A DNA stretch of 64,000 bases from Chitinophaga vietnamensis (GCF_902167635.1 NZ_CABHMS010000002.1:930001-994000); one strand, 5' to 3'; counted from the first letter of the stretch, positions 36,346 through 47,534 are shown. Program-made: numbers and translations. Notes: generated by a model from the letters alone, not told the origin.

Positions 36346-37245
36346 ATGAGATCATTTTTATTACTCATCCCGCTATGTTGCCTGCTGGCCTGCAGCAAGC
36401 AGTCGGGCATAGACAGGGTGGATGATATTCCCGGACTGGGTGGCGACACCTGGGTGAGCAGTCCGCTGGATAAATGGTTATATGATTCCCTTACCGTCCC
36501 TTTTAACATCGCCGTAAAATACAAGTGGGACCAGTTCGAGTTTCAGCTGAACAAGACGCTGGTGCCGCCGAAAGAAGAACAGGTAATACCTGTGATGACA
36601 GCCATCCGCCAGGTGTGGGCGAACACCTATATCGCGGAGGCAGGGCCGCTTTTCTTCCGGAAATACTGTCCCAAATTTTTCATTCTCTCCGGCAGCGCAA
36701 GCTGGAACCCGGATGGCAGCATCACCCTGGGCACGGCAGAAGGCGGCCGTAAAGTGGTGCTGTATCTGGTCAACGATTTCCTCACCAAAGGAATGCCCGG
36801 TTATGAACCGAAAGACTCTGCCATCGTGAAACAGCAGTTCCGTGTGATCGAACATGAGTTCGGACATATCCTGCACCAGACCGTGATGTACCCGGTAGAA
36901 TACAAACAGATATGCGCCGGCTTGTACACCGCCAACTGGAACAATATTTCCGATGCAGCCGCCCGCCGCGACGGATTTGTAAGCGCCTATTCCATGAGCG
37001 GCTATGATGAAGATTTTGTGGAGATGATTGCCGTGATGTTGGTAGAAGGAAAGGCTGGCTTTGACCGCATCGTGAATAGTATTCCACCGGGTATGAGCGA
37101 CAATGGCGTGCCGCAGGCCGAAGCACAGGCGCGCCTGCGCAAAAAGGAAGCGATGGTAGCGAGCTATTTCCAGACCGTATGGCATATCGATTTTTATCAT
37201 CTGCAAAGCCGTACCAGGAAAGCAATTGATCAGCTGCTTTATTAA
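36346..37245 (+). CDS. substrate import-associated zinc metallohydrolase lipoprotein
   Basis: 299 residues. The signal peptide ends in a lipobox (PLCCLLAC). A zinc motif HEFGH (H170-E171-x-x-H174) lies in VIEHEFGHILHQ, and VSAYSMSGYDEDFVEMIAVM may supply a downstream acidic ligand, as in gluzincin-like or archaemetzincin-like lipoproteins. This agrees with the Bacteroidota family of zinc metallohydrolase lipoproteins that are encoded next to SusCD pairs. It would sit on the cell surface or in the periplasm and cut the imported substrate, perhaps a protein or peptide conjugate. The target is unknown. Confidence 0.87.
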   Translation: MRSFLLLIPLCCLLACSKQSGIDRVDDIPGLGGDTWVSSPLDKWLYDSLTVPFNIAVKYKWDQFEFQLNKTLVPPKEEQVIPVMTAIRQVWANTYIAEAGPLFFRKYCPKFFILSGSASWNPDGSITLGTAEGGRKVVLYLVNDFLTKGMPGYEPKDSAIVKQQFRVIEHEFGHILHQTVMYPVEYKQICAGLYTANWNNISDAAARRDGFVSAYSMSGYDEDFVEMIAVMLVEGKAGFDRIVNSIPPGMSDNGVPQAEAQARLRKKEAMVASYFQTVWHIDFYHLQSRTRKAIDQLLY

Positions 37246-37255
37246 AACTGCCGGT

Positions 37256-38560
37256 ATGAAAAAGATACGCTGCTGTTTAATACTGTTATTGATGATGGTG
37301 TATGCCTGCAAAAAGGAGACGGACGCGGTGTTTATAAAATCGCCGGACGAGCGTCTCAACGACACTTTGCACAAATACCAGGACCTGCTCACGGGCGCGC
37401 CCTATGGCTGGAAAGCCTTGATATATCCCGCCGGCGCGCCGAACAGCGTGTTCGGGTTCTATCTCCGTTTCAATGATTCGAACCGCGTGCAGATGTTGTC
37501 CGATTTCGATGCCGCATCGCTGCAAACGTTGCGGGAGAGCAGCTGGCGGCTGAAAGCCCTGCAACAGCCCTGCCTCATCTTCGATACTTACTCTTACATC
37601 CATGTGCTCTGCGACCCTGACGGCAGCCATAACGGCGGCCAGGATGGGGTAGGGCTGGGCTCTGATTTTGAGTTCGCGATCGATGGCCTCTATGGCGATA
37701 CCCTCGCCCTCAGCGGTCGCCTGCATAACAGCAAAGCCTTGCTGGTAAAGGCTTCGGCAGAAGAGCGCGACAGCTATCTGCAACACCGCATCAGCCGTGA
37801 CATCGACAGCATACACACGATGCTCACCTATTTCAAGAAGCTGGTAACCGCCAACAACCGTTACGATGTGCGCGTGAACACCGCCCTGCACCAGGTCAAC
37901 TTCACCTGGGTGGTTAGCGGCAAAGCCAGGTCCGTAACTACCGGTTACTACTATACGCCCGGCGGTATAGGGCTGTCGCCCGCCTTCGACGACAGCAGCA
38001 ACAATATCCTGCGCGCCATCAGCCAGATACGCTGGAACAAAGGACAGCTGGACTGTAGCGTGAACGGTATTCGCGCCGTGATCGCTGAAACAGTATACCC
38101 CGTAGCCATTGATGTAAATGCCGCAAAGCGATGGTACCAGACGGCGCTCGCACAACAGGCATACTGGTTTTCGTTCACAGGCTTCCATGTGAACGGTGTG
38201 GACGATGGCTACGGCATTCAACGCCTGCCGCATTTTGCCGGGATCACCTACTGGCCCAGAACATACGGGCCTAACATCGACTTTGATATGCTGGGCTTTG
38301 TACTGAAGTACGGAGGAGAGAGCGCCCAGGTATACTACGGTCCCGGCTATACGGCGCCCACTTTCACCACCGACGGCCGCGTCGTGTTCAATGATATTGG
38401 TCTTTATGGCGACAGCCTCCCTGCCGATCTCGCGCCAGTGCTGCGTTCACAGGCACGCATGGCCGATAAGCAAGGCTTCTTCATCATACAGACCGCCGCC
38501 AACAAATACGATATGGTCAGCGCCAGAGATGGCAAGGCATGGATATCCTGGCAACGCTGA
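37256..38560 (+). CDS. DUF4302 lipoprotein
   Basis: 434 residues from the ATG ten bases after the previous stop codon; an in-frame start at 37226 would overlap that gene and is less likely. The signal peptide has a lipobox (LLLMMVYAC). SPDERLNDTLHKYQDLLTGAPYGWKALIYP is the characteristic opening of DUF4302 proteins, which are found beside SusCD/metallohydrolase sets. The function is unknown; it is probably a surface-exposed ligand-binding component of the same importer. Confidence 0.85.
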   Translation: MKKIRCCLILLLMMVYACKKETDAVFIKSPDERLNDTLHKYQDLLTGAPYGWKALIYPAGAPNSVFGFYLRFNDSNRVQMLSDFDAASLQTLRESSWRLKALQQPCLIFDTYSYIHVLCDPDGSHNGGQDGVGLGSDFEFAIDGLYGDTLALSGRLHNSKALLVKASAEERDSYLQHRISRDIDSIHTMLTYFKKLVTANNRYDVRVNTALHQVNFTWVVSGKARSVTTGYYYTPGGIGLSPAFDDSSNNILRAISQIRWNKGQLDCSVNGIRAVIAETVYPVAIDVNAAKRWYQTALAQQAYWFSFTGFHVNGVDDGYGIQRLPHFAGITYWPRTYGPNIDFDMLGFVLKYGGESAQVYYGPGYTAPTFTTDGRVVFNDIGLYGDSLPADLAPVLRSQARMADKQGFFIIQTAANKYDMVSARDGKAWISWQR

Positions 38561-38580
38561 CGATTGACATCCCAAAATCA

Positions 38581-41500
38581 ATGCACATGAGAAATTATAC
38601 TTTTTCTGTTCTGTTAAAAAGCGCCTGGCTCGCCAGCCTGTTACTGATGCTGGTAGGCCGGCTATCGGCACAATCGGATATCAGGATAGGGAACGACACC
38701 TCGGGCAACAGCTCCACCAGTTATCCTTGTCCCTTACAGGATTACTACGAAGGAAACCGGGCACAGTACCTGATCCTGGCTTCCGAACTCAGAGCCGCCG
38801 GTATGAACACCGGCGTGATCAGCGGCATCAGGTTCTTCGTCAAGAACCTCAATGGCGCCGATACGCTCGAACAATACGCCATCAAAATTGGCAGCACCAC
38901 CGCCACCACACTGGATGCCAACTCCTGGCTGAGTGGCGCCACCAACGTGTTTGGGCCCGTAGACTACGGCCTCAAAGCCGGTAACAACTCCTTCACGTTC
39001 TCTACTCCCTTCTTCTGGAACGGGACAGATAACCTCGTAGTAGAAGTGTGTGACGGCTCACCCAACTCTACTAACGGCGACTACTATACGTATAACGCCG
39101 AAGTGCCTTATACCACCGGCCTTTCGTTCAATGCATCCCATACCTACCGCGCAGATAACCAGGATAACCTCTGCGGCACCACCAGTACCACCAACTACGG
39201 CAGCATGACCACCCGGCCCAATATGATACTGGTGTGGACCGCTGCCGCGCCCTGTACCGGCATGCCCACTGCCGGCACCGCAACTGCTAACATGACCACC
39301 GTGTGCCTCAATGCACCTTTTACGGTCACGCTCAGCGGCACTACGGTGGCCTCGGCATTGTCGTATCAATGGCAACGCTCCACCGACAATGTCAACTGGA
39401 CCAATATGCCCAACGATACGGCCAATGTGCTTACCAGTACGCAAAGCGTTACTTCTTACTACCGTTGTAAGGTCACCTGTGGTACCTCCGGCGCATCGGC
39501 CTTTTCCAACAGTGTGTCCGTCACATCGCCGGCCCTGATCTCCGGTACCTTTACCATCAACAGGGCGCAACCTACGGGCGGTACCAACTTCAAATCTTTC
39601 AACGACGCCTATAGTTATATCAAATGTGGTATCAACGGCGCCGTTACATTCAATGTAGTGGCGGGCAGCGGGCCATATAACGAACAGCTGGCGCTCCAGC
39701 CAGTTCCGGGCGCCTCCGCTACCAACACCATTACCTTTAACGGTAACGGTGATACGTTGATGTTCAACTGTACGTCCACCAACCGCGCTGTAATTAAAAT
39801 AGATGATGGTGACTACTTCACTTTCAAAAACCTGGTGATCAAACCGCTGGGTACCGGTAGCAGCGGCTATGGATGGGGCGTGCATCTCATCAACGATGCA
39901 GATTATAACAACATCGTTAATTGTAAGATACTGCTCGATTCCACTTCTACCGCTACCAACTATGCCGGTGTTGTGATCAGCAGCTCTACCACTTCGCCCA
40001 CCAGCACCGGCGATGCCAAGTGCGATTTCAACACCTTCGATGGCAATACCATCAATGGCGGCTACTATGGCGTGGTGATGGCAGGCAGTATCAACTTTGC
40101 CAATGGTAATAACAAGATCATCAACAACAGCATTACCAACTTCTACAACTATGGTATCTATATAAATGGTTCCTTCAATGCCCTCCTGGAAAATAACCTC
40201 ATCAGCAGACCTACGAGGGCCAGCGTCAGTACTTTCTATGGTATCTATTTTACCAGTCTGAGTACCAAGGCAAATATCACCCGCAACAGGATCTTCAATC
40301 CTTTCGGTGGCAGTCCTAACAGTACCAGCGCTGCATATGGCATCTATTTCAGCAGTACGCGCGCTTTGTCGCAGCTGGAGAATGTGGTGAGCAATAACCT
40401 CATCTATAATTTTACAGGTAAGGGAGATGTTTATGGTATCTACAATTCCAGCTCCGACAACGTTTGGTATTATCACAATACTATCGCGATAGACGGGGTG
40501 GGCAGCAGTTCTACAGCCTATACTGCGCGTGGTTTTTATCAAACCACGAAAGCAGACGGTATTGAGTTCCTGAATAACCTGATCGCAGTAACCCGCGATG
40601 GTGGCGGCGCTAAGTATGCCATCTACCTGGGCACTACTACCAGCACCATCCACTCTAATTTCAATGACCTGTATGTTGCATCTGCCACTGGCAGCAACTA
40701 TGCCGGTTACTATAACGCCAACAGGCCCAGTTTGCTCGACTTCCAGACGGCGGCGCAGCAGGATACCAATTCGGTAGCCTCCAATCCCTTGTTTGTAAGC
40801 GTGGCTACCGGCAATTACCAGCCAGCCAATGCCTCTATCGACAATAAAGGCACGCCGGTAGGTATCACTACAGATATCAACAATGCCGCGCGCAGCGCTA
40901 CCACGCCGGATATCGGCGCCTATGAATTTACGCCTGGTCCTTGTGTAACGCCGCCTACGCCCGGCAATGCGCATGTAAACATCACGCCGGTGTGCGTGAA
41001 CCGGAAAGTGGCGCTGACGCTGTCGGACAACAGCATTGGCCTCGGACAAACCTATCAATGGCAATGGTCCGCTACAGCTACCGGCACTTATGCCAATATC
41101 GGCGGCGTGCTCACCAACCCGGATACCGCAATAACGGCTACGGCTACACGCTATTACCGCGTGGCAGTAACCTGTAGCGGCAATACGGCCTATTCAGCGC
41201 CGGTATTGCTTACCGTAACGCCGGCTTTCCCGGGTGGTACCTATACTATCAACAAGGCACAGCCTACCGGCGGCGCCAACTTCGTGAGCTTCAATGCTGC
41301 CAAGGCGGCCATGGAGTGCGGTATCGCAGGGCCTGTGGTATTCAACGTAGTACCTGGCTCCGGCCCTTACCTGGAACAGCTGACCCTCGATTCTATTGCG
41401 GGCGCTTCTGCGATCAATACCATCACCTTTAACGGTAACGGCAATACGATCAAGTTTGCACCTTCCGATGGCAATGAAAGAGCCGTGATCAAGCTGAGAA

Positions 41501-44500
41501 GCGCAGATCATGTTACCTTCGACAGCCTCACCATCAACGCTACCGGCGGCGCCTACGGCTATGGCGTACAACTCTGGAATAATGCCGACAGCAATACCAT
41601 CAGCAGGTGTAACATTCTCACCGATGCTACCAGCTCTTATTCAGATTACAATGGTATCGTGGTGAACGGGGGAGATGGCAGCGCCACTACTTCCACCGCC
41701 AATCTCTGCGATGGCAACGTGTTCCGTGGCAACAGCATCACCGGTGGTTATTATGGCATCGTTATTTACGCGGATGGTAATAGTCCTGCTACCGGCAACA
41801 GCATCCTCAATAACAAGGTGCTGGATTTCTATGCAGATGGTATTGACCTGAACAGTACGGTAAACACTGTGATAGATCATAACGATATTTCACGCCCCAC
41901 CCGTAACAATGAAAGCTATTATCTCTATGCGATAGAGATAGGAGGAAAAGGCGATGGCATCACGGTAAGCAATAACCGCATCCATAATCTCTATGGCGGG
42001 CATCTGAGCAGCACTTCCAGCACTTACGCACTGGAGTTCTCCTATGCCAGCGCTACTGCCGCAGCGCCTGCGCGCGTATTTAATAACATCGTTTACGATA
42101 TCCGCAGCGCGTCTTATATCTATGGTTTCAGCAACTATAGCTCGGCCAATGTGCAGTATGCGCATAATACGATCGTGCTGGATGATAGCAAGAATACTTC
42201 CAACAGCACTACTTCCGGCTTCCTGCAATCCGGTAATGTGGGTGGTATCACTTTCTACGATAACATCGTGGCGGTGACCAGGGCTGGTGGCGGAGATCGT
42301 GTCGGTCTCTCCTTGTCTACCAACAGCACCATCCTCTCTGATTATAACGATATCTTCGTGAAGAGCAGCAGTAACAGGGCTTACACGGGCCGTTTGGGTA
42401 TCAACTCCATCACCCTGGCCGACTGGCGCGCTGCTACCAAACTGGATAGCAATTCCATCGCTGTAGAGCCGGTGTTTGCAGATCCTGCCAATGGCAACTA
42501 CGCTCCGGTGATCTCTCCGCTGGATAATACCGGTCATCCCGCAGGTGTGGCGAAAGATATACTGGGTGTCACGAGAAGCGCTACCACACCGGATATGGGC
42601 GCTTATGAAGTGGACATCCCCAATTGTACCAAACCCGTGATCCCGGGTACCGCCACCGTGAGCCCGAATACGTCGGTGTGCATGGGCTCACAGATTACGC
42701 TGGACCTCAGCGGCAATAGCAAAGGCGGCACACAAACCTATACCTGGCAACGTGCAGCCAGCGCCAGCGGCCCATGGGACAATGCCAGCGAGGCGCAGTA
42801 TGTAAGCCTCTTCTATACAGAGCTGGGCGCGAAGAAATACTACCGCTGCATGGTGATCTGCGGCGGCACTGATACTGCCTATTCTACGGTAGTAATGGCC
42901 AACCAGAACCCGCCGCTGCTGGCAGGTACCTACACCATCAATCCTGCGCTGCCCGCCAGCACCACCAACTTCCAGTCGTTCGCCAGTGCGGTGGCCAAAC
43001 TGGAATGCGGCATCGCCGGCGCCGTTACCTTCCTGGCGGCCAATGGCACCTACAATGAACAGGTTACCATGCACCACATTCCTGGCGCTTCCGATACCAG
43101 CCGCGTTACTTTCCGTAGCGCCGCAGATACGGCGTCGGCGGTAACGCTGGCCTGGAAAGGATCTTCAGCCGCTAACTATGTACTGTTGCTCGACAGCGCA
43201 GACTATATTAGCTGGAGAACCATCACCTTCCAGCCGCTGGATACCATTTATGCTAGCGGCGTGGTGTTCAACAAAGGCGCTTCTTACGACAGCGTGATCA
43301 ATTGTACCGTGAAGATGCCAGTTACCCTGAGAACAGGCACGAACATGAGCGGCGTATATGCGTCTACGTTAACCGGCGTGAAAAACGTGGTGAAAGGCAA
43401 TACCATCCTCAATGGTACCAATGGTATCTATATGAGCGGTTCCTATAGCCAGTCGGTACGCGCAATGGCGCTGGATAGCAATACCATCACGGGTCCGCAT
43501 GATTATGGTATCTACGCCTATTATGCAACCCGTCCGTTCCTGAACAAGAACAGCATCTCGCTGTCTGGCAACCTCGCCACTTCGGCATATGGTATCTATC
43601 TGTCTAATTGTGATTCGCTGTTTACGGTTACACGTAACAAAGTGAAGGCCGGCAATACCGCTTCAAAAGTAGAAGGTATCTATCTCTACTATGTTGGCGC
43701 GCAAGGCCAGAAAGGCGTGGCCAACGGAAATGAAATATACCTGAGAGGCGGCCTCACAGGAAACGTGTATGGCCTGCATCTCTACCAGGTATCCTTTGCA
43801 GCCGTAGTGAATAACGTGATCAGCGTACAAACCACTGGCAACAATGCATACGGCCTGTACAGTGAAAGCAGTAACAATATCAATTACTACAACAACAGTG
43901 TGCTCAACAGCGCTACCAGCACCGGCAATAACTATGCGGCTTATTTCTCGCATACCTATTCTGGTTATGGTAATATCAAGATCAAGAATAACATCTTCGC
44001 GTCAGATACCAGCGGCCGTGCGATGTACATTGCCATGCCGGATTATCTGAAGAGCGATTACAACACCCTCTATACCAAAGGGACGGTGTTGGTAAGCCAG
44101 AATGCAGGACCGGCGGGCAATTTCGCCACCTTGCAGGATTATCGCAATGCCGATACGCTGGATATTAATTCCATCGTGTACAAACCGGCATTCGTGAGCG
44201 CTAACGACCTGCACCCCGATATTGCCGCACCGGATGTTTGGGCGATCCATGGCCGTGGCGTGCAGATAGAAGGGAACGACAAAGACCTCAATGGCGACAG
44301 CCGTCCTACCACGCTGAAAGCCGGCGTACCGGATATGGGCGCCTATGAGTTCCTGCCCAGCTCCGTGCCGCCTGTGCTGCCTGCCTTCCCGGCAACGCCT
44401 GCCCCTGGCGTAACGCAGCGGTTCATGTTCGGTACGGATACCGTGAGCAAGATCACCTGGAACCCCGGTACTACCGTGCCTTCCGATATCAAGGTAAGGC

Positions 44501-47500
44501 GCTACTCCGGCGTGAAACCGCCGAACCTGGCCACTGGCGCCGATTTCATGTACTTCTATGTAGATGTGGACGCTACGCCATCTTCCGCAATTTATAATTT
44601 TAACATCCAGCAATTCTATGTGGATTCCTGGCAGGGTTATATCAAACGTCAGCGTGATATCCGCCTGGGCAGGACCGACAGCCTGAACACCTGGCATGTT
44701 GACTCTACCAGCAAGGTGAATGAGATCGCCAATGTGATCACCGACAGCACCCTGCATTATCTCTACAAATTCACCGGCCTCAATGGCGGCGATAGCAGCA
44801 GGCAGCTGTTGCAACCTTCCGACAGTTCCAACCGTGGCACGCGCTTCTGGGTGGGTTATGGCCACCACCAGTTCTTTGCGCAGGACAACTCGCAACAAAT
44901 GGTGCTGTACCTCAATGCACAGGATTCTGCCAATGTAACGGTGCGTATCAATGGTACTACCTGGGAGAGGATTTATCATATCCCGGCGCATACTACCATT
45001 ACCACCGAGATCATACCGAAGACCGGTTTGAACGATGCCCGTTTGACCGAAGAAGGATTATCAGATAAGGGTATCAGCATTGAAAGTGACGTGCCCATCG
45101 TGGCCTATACGCACATCTATGGCAGCGCCTCTTCCGGCGCCACCATGCTGCTGCCGGTAGGTACCTACGGTTACGACTATAGTACCTTGGGATCACGCCA
45201 GTACTATGGTTCCAACAATTGCTATTCCTGGTTCTATGTAGTGGCAGATTATGATGATACGAAAGTAGAGATCACGCCTTCTGTGCCTACGCTCGGCGGC
45301 AAGCCTGCCAATGTGCCTTTCACCGTTACCCTTAACAAAGGAGAGGTGTACCAGGTGCTCGGCGCTATGCAGCCCGATGGCAATGAAGGCTATGATATCT
45401 CCGGCAGCCATGTCCGCGCCGTGCTCAACGATGCCGGCAAATGCTATCCCATGGCGGTGTTCAGCGGCAGCAGCCGTACCGCATTAGGTTGCGGCGGCAG
45501 TTTGGGTAGCTCCGGCGATAATGCGATCCAGCAGAACTTCCCGTCGCAGGCCTGGGGCCGCAAATACCTCACCGCGCCCACTTCCAACAGTACTGCGGCC
45601 AACAGCCTGATGACGAATATTTACCGCGTGCTGGTAAAAGATCCTACGGTACCAGTGAAAAAGAATGGTACGGCATTGACCGGCTTGATCAACAACCGCT
45701 TCTATCAATTTGAAAGCAATACCGGCGATGTGATCGAATCTGATGCACCGGTGATGGTGGCGCAGTTCATGTCTTCCGAGGGTGATTGCCCCGGCACCAA
45801 TGGTTTGGGCGATCCTGAAATGATCTACCTCAGCCCGATAGAGCAGGGCGTCAAATCAGTAGGACTGTACCGCACTACGCTGGAAGCGATCACGATCAAC
45901 TATCTCACCCTGATCGTGCCTACCGGCGGCGTAAGCTCCCTGATGATCGATGGCAGCAATACCTTCGACTACACCTATCCGCATCCTAACGCAAACGGAT
46001 ATACGATTGTAGTGAAGAGATGGTCTGCTTCCAGGGCACAGTGTAATGTTACCTGCGATTCTGCCTTTACCGCCACTACCTATGGCCTTGGCAGCGTGGA
46101 AAGTTATGGTTACAACGCGGGCACGCTCGTGAAGAACCTCAACATCCTGCCTTCGTTCAACAACGTGTTGAACACCACCGGCAGCGTCAACACCTACACT
46201 TGTGCCAAAACGCCTTTCCGTTTCTCCCTGATGATACAGGTGAAACCTGTTACGCTGACCTGGAAGTTCAGCGAAGTGGCCGACCTCGCACCCAGAACAG
46301 ATGTGTTGCAGAACAACCCTGTGCCAGTGGATTCTGTGGTGGTGAACGGACGTACCTACTACCGCTTTGAGCTGAAGGCCGATTACATTTTCGCCAAACC
46401 GGGCATGTACTATGTGCCCATCCAGATCACGCATCCGGATATTGAAAGTTGCAGTAACTCCTTTGAGAGCATCCTGCCGGTGAAAGTGATCCCGGCGCCG
46501 GTGGTGGACTACACCGTGAGCTACAGCGGCTGTCTTAACGACCAGGCTACCTTCAAAGGCAGCGCCACCACCAGCAATGGCGCTGGCATCAACAGCTGGC
46601 GTTGGGACTTCTCCGACACCACTTACAGCAGCGCCAAAGATACTGTGAAAACGTTCCACCGTCCGGGCATACACAATGTGAAACTGGGCATCGTAGCGGC
46701 CGAAGGCTGTATCGGTGATACCACCAAGCCTGTAGAAGTGTACGACCCTGCTACCGCCGCGCTGGTGAAAGATTCCATGACCGTATGTAACGGCACCGAT
46801 GTAACGTTCACCGTAAAAGACCCGCAGCCCGGCGTGCTGTACAACTGGTACGACGCTGCCAACGGCGGCAACCTGCTTCATACCGGTAACGACTATACGA
46901 TTTCCGCGATCACTGCCAGCGGCACTTATTATGTGGAAGCCATCACGCATGGCTGTCCGGGCCCTGCCCGCGCCAAAGCCCTGGTGCATGTGCTGCCGGT
47001 GCTGGTGAAACCAGTGGTAACGGTAGACAGTACAGGCGTGAACCTCATCCGCTTCAAATGGTCGCCGGTACCTAATGCCACCGGATACGAAGTATCCATA
47101 GACGGCGGTTTGAACTGGACTGCGCCATCCGGCGGAAGGGAAGGCCTCGAACACGTAGTGACCGGCCTGCAACCTGTACAGAGCGTGAAGCTGCTTGTAA
47201 AAGCCAAAGGCTGCGAAGATAAAATATCCGACCCGGCAGAAGGAAAGACGCTGCCGGATGGTATCTACATCCCGAACACCTTCACTCCTAACAACGATGG
47301 CAAAAACGATGTGCTGCTGGTATATGGCTACATCATCCAGCAAATGCATATCGCCATCTTCGACCAGTGGGGCGAAAAAGTGTTCGAGTCCAACAACCAG
47401 CAAAGAGGATGGGATGGCACTTACAAAGGCAAGGCGCTGCCTTCCGGCGTGTACATCTATGTATGTCACCTCACCCTCAAAGATGGCAGTACCGTGGAAA

Positions 47501-47529
47501 AGAAAGGAGTGATCAACCTTATACGATAA
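38581..47529 (+). CDS. giant T9SS type B surface protein with three beta-helix modules and an IgGFc-binding-like region
   Basis: 2,982 residues from the ATG at 38581. The ATG at 38587 is equally possible; an earlier frame start at 38539 overlaps the DUF4302 gene. After a signal peptide (to about LSAQ) and a jelly-roll-like domain come three repeated modules of about 560-590 residues, at roughly 222-783, 786-1343 and 1345-1930. Each module has an Ig-like part (VSYQWQ-type strands) and a right-handed beta-helix beginning with a YTINxAxPTGG-type strand and a NxITFNGNG turn. About 2085-2515 is an IgGFc-binding-like region (RGTRFWVGYGHHQFF, then PIVAYTHIYGSASSGATMLL). A PKD domain, an Ig-like and an Fn3-like domain follow, and the type B sorting domain (NTFTPNNDGKNDVLLV to the end) closes it. 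It starts 20 bases after the importer gene. It is probably an adhesin. Confidence 0.88.
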   Translation: MHMRNYTFSVLLKSAWLASLLLMLVGRLSAQSDIRIGNDTSGNSSTSYPCPLQDYYEGNRAQYLILASELRAAGMNTGVISGIRFFVKNLNGADTLEQYAIKIGSTTATTLDANSWLSGATNVFGPVDYGLKAGNNSFTFSTPFFWNGTDNLVVEVCDGSPNSTNGDYYTYNAEVPYTTGLSFNASHTYRADNQDNLCGTTSTTNYGSMTTRPNMILVWTAAAPCTGMPTAGTATANMTTVCLNAPFTVTLSGTTVASALSYQWQRSTDNVNWTNMPNDTANVLTSTQSVTSYYRCKVTCGTSGASAFSNSVSVTSPALISGTFTINRAQPTGGTNFKSFNDAYSYIKCGINGAVTFNVVAGSGPYNEQLALQPVPGASATNTITFNGNGDTLMFNCTSTNRAVIKIDDGDYFTFKNLVIKPLGTGSSGYGWGVHLINDADYNNIVNCKILLDSTSTATNYAGVVISSSTTSPTSTGDAKCDFNTFDGNTINGGYYGVVMAGSINFANGNNKIINNSITNFYNYGIYINGSFNALLENNLISRPTRASVSTFYGIYFTSLSTKANITRNRIFNPFGGSPNSTSAAYGIYFSSTRALSQLENVVSNNLIYNFTGKGDVYGIYNSSSDNVWYYHNTIAIDGVGSSSTAYTARGFYQTTKADGIEFLNNLIAVTRDGGGAKYAIYLGTTTSTIHSNFNDLYVASATGSNYAGYYNANRPSLLDFQTAAQQDTNSVASNPLFVSVATGNYQPANASIDNKGTPVGITTDINNAARSATTPDIGAYEFTPGPCVTPPTPGNAHVNITPVCVNRKVALTLSDNSIGLGQTYQWQWSATATGTYANIGGVLTNPDTAITATATRYYRVAVTCSGNTAYSAPVLLTVTPAFPGGTYTINKAQPTGGANFVSFNAAKAAMECGIAGPVVFNVVPGSGPYLEQLTLDSIAGASAINTITFNGNGNTIKFAPSDGNERAVIKLRSADHVTFDSLTINATGGAYGYGVQLWNNADSNTISRCNILTDATSSYSDYNGIVVNGGDGSATTSTANLCDGNVFRGNSITGGYYGIVIYADGNSPATGNSILNNKVLDFYADGIDLNSTVNTVIDHNDISRPTRNNESYYLYAIEIGGKGDGITVSNNRIHNLYGGHLSSTSSTYALEFSYASATAAAPARVFNNIVYDIRSASYIYGFSNYSSANVQYAHNTIVLDDSKNTSNSTTSGFLQSGNVGGITFYDNIVAVTRAGGGDRVGLSLSTNSTILSDYNDIFVKSSSNRAYTGRLGINSITLADWRAATKLDSNSIAVEPVFADPANGNYAPVISPLDNTGHPAGVAKDILGVTRSATTPDMGAYEVDIPNCTKPVIPGTATVSPNTSVCMGSQITLDLSGNSKGGTQTYTWQRAASASGPWDNASEAQYVSLFYTELGAKKYYRCMVICGGTDTAYSTVVMANQNPPLLAGTYTINPALPASTTNFQSFASAVAKLECGIAGAVTFLAANGTYNEQVTMHHIPGASDTSRVTFRSAADTASAVTLAWKGSSAANYVLLLDSADYISWRTITFQPLDTIYASGVVFNKGASYDSVINCTVKMPVTLRTGTNMSGVYASTLTGVKNVVKGNTILNGTNGIYMSGSYSQSVRAMALDSNTITGPHDYGIYAYYATRPFLNKNSISLSGNLATSAYGIYLSNCDSLFTVTRNKVKAGNTASKVEGIYLYYVGAQGQKGVANGNEIYLRGGLTGNVYGLHLYQVSFAAVVNNVISVQTTGNNAYGLYSESSNNINYYNNSVLNSATSTGNNYAAYFSHTYSGYGNIKIKNNIFASDTSGRAMYIAMPDYLKSDYNTLYTKGTVLVSQNAGPAGNFATLQDYRNADTLDINSIVYKPAFVSANDLHPDIAAPDVWAIHGRGVQIEGNDKDLNGDSRPTTLKAGVPDMGAYEFLPSSVPPVLPAFPATPAPGVTQRFMFGTDTVSKITWNPGTTVPSDIKVRRYSGVKPPNLATGADFMYFYVDVDATPSSAIYNFNIQQFYVDSWQGYIKRQRDIRLGRTDSLNTWHVDSTSKVNEIANVITDSTLHYLYKFTGLNGGDSSRQLLQPSDSSNRGTRFWVGYGHHQFFAQDNSQQMVLYLNAQDSANVTVRINGTTWERIYHIPAHTTITTEIIPKTGLNDARLTEEGLSDKGISIESDVPIVAYTHIYGSASSGATMLLPVGTYGYDYSTLGSRQYYGSNNCYSWFYVVADYDDTKVEITPSVPTLGGKPANVPFTVTLNKGEVYQVLGAMQPDGNEGYDISGSHVRAVLNDAGKCYPMAVFSGSSRTALGCGGSLGSSGDNAIQQNFPSQAWGRKYLTAPTSNSTAANSLMTNIYRVLVKDPTVPVKKNGTALTGLINNRFYQFESNTGDVIESDAPVMVAQFMSSEGDCPGTNGLGDPEMIYLSPIEQGVKSVGLYRTTLEAITINYLTLIVPTGGVSSLMIDGSNTFDYTYPHPNANGYTIVVKRWSASRAQCNVTCDSAFTATTYGLGSVESYGYNAGTLVKNLNILPSFNNVLNTTGSVNTYTCAKTPFRFSLMIQVKPVTLTWKFSEVADLAPRTDVLQNNPVPVDSVVVNGRTYYRFELKADYIFAKPGMYYVPIQITHPDIESCSNSFESILPVKVIPAPVVDYTVSYSGCLNDQATFKGSATTSNGAGINSWRWDFSDTTYSSAKDTVKTFHRPGIHNVKLGIVAAEGCIGDTTKPVEVYDPATAALVKDSMTVCNGTDVTFTVKDPQPGVLYNWYDAANGGNLLHTGNDYTISAITASGTYYVEAITHGCPGPARAKALVHVLPVLVKPVVTVDSTGVNLIRFKWSPVPNATGYEVSIDGGLNWTAPSGGREGLEHVVTGLQPVQSVKLLVKAKGCEDKISDPAEGKTLPDGIYIPNTFTPNNDGKNDVLLVYGYIIQQMHIAIFDQWGEKVFESNNQQRGWDGTYKGKALPSGVYIYVCHLTLKDGSTVEKKGVINLIR

Positions 47530-47534
47530 GTGAT

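Noticed and set aside
39058-41064. 668-codon open frame on the minus strand inside the giant adhesin
   Set aside because: Low-complexity Gly/Val/Ile/Arg-rich translation with no domain, antisense to clear Ig and beta-helix modules; a shadow of biased codon use. The same applies to the long minus frame at 45856-47604 and the plus frame at 464-1264.
47367-47534. Longer start for the sorting-domain protein
   Set aside because: The extension lies inside the end of the giant gene in another frame and would bury the signal peptide.
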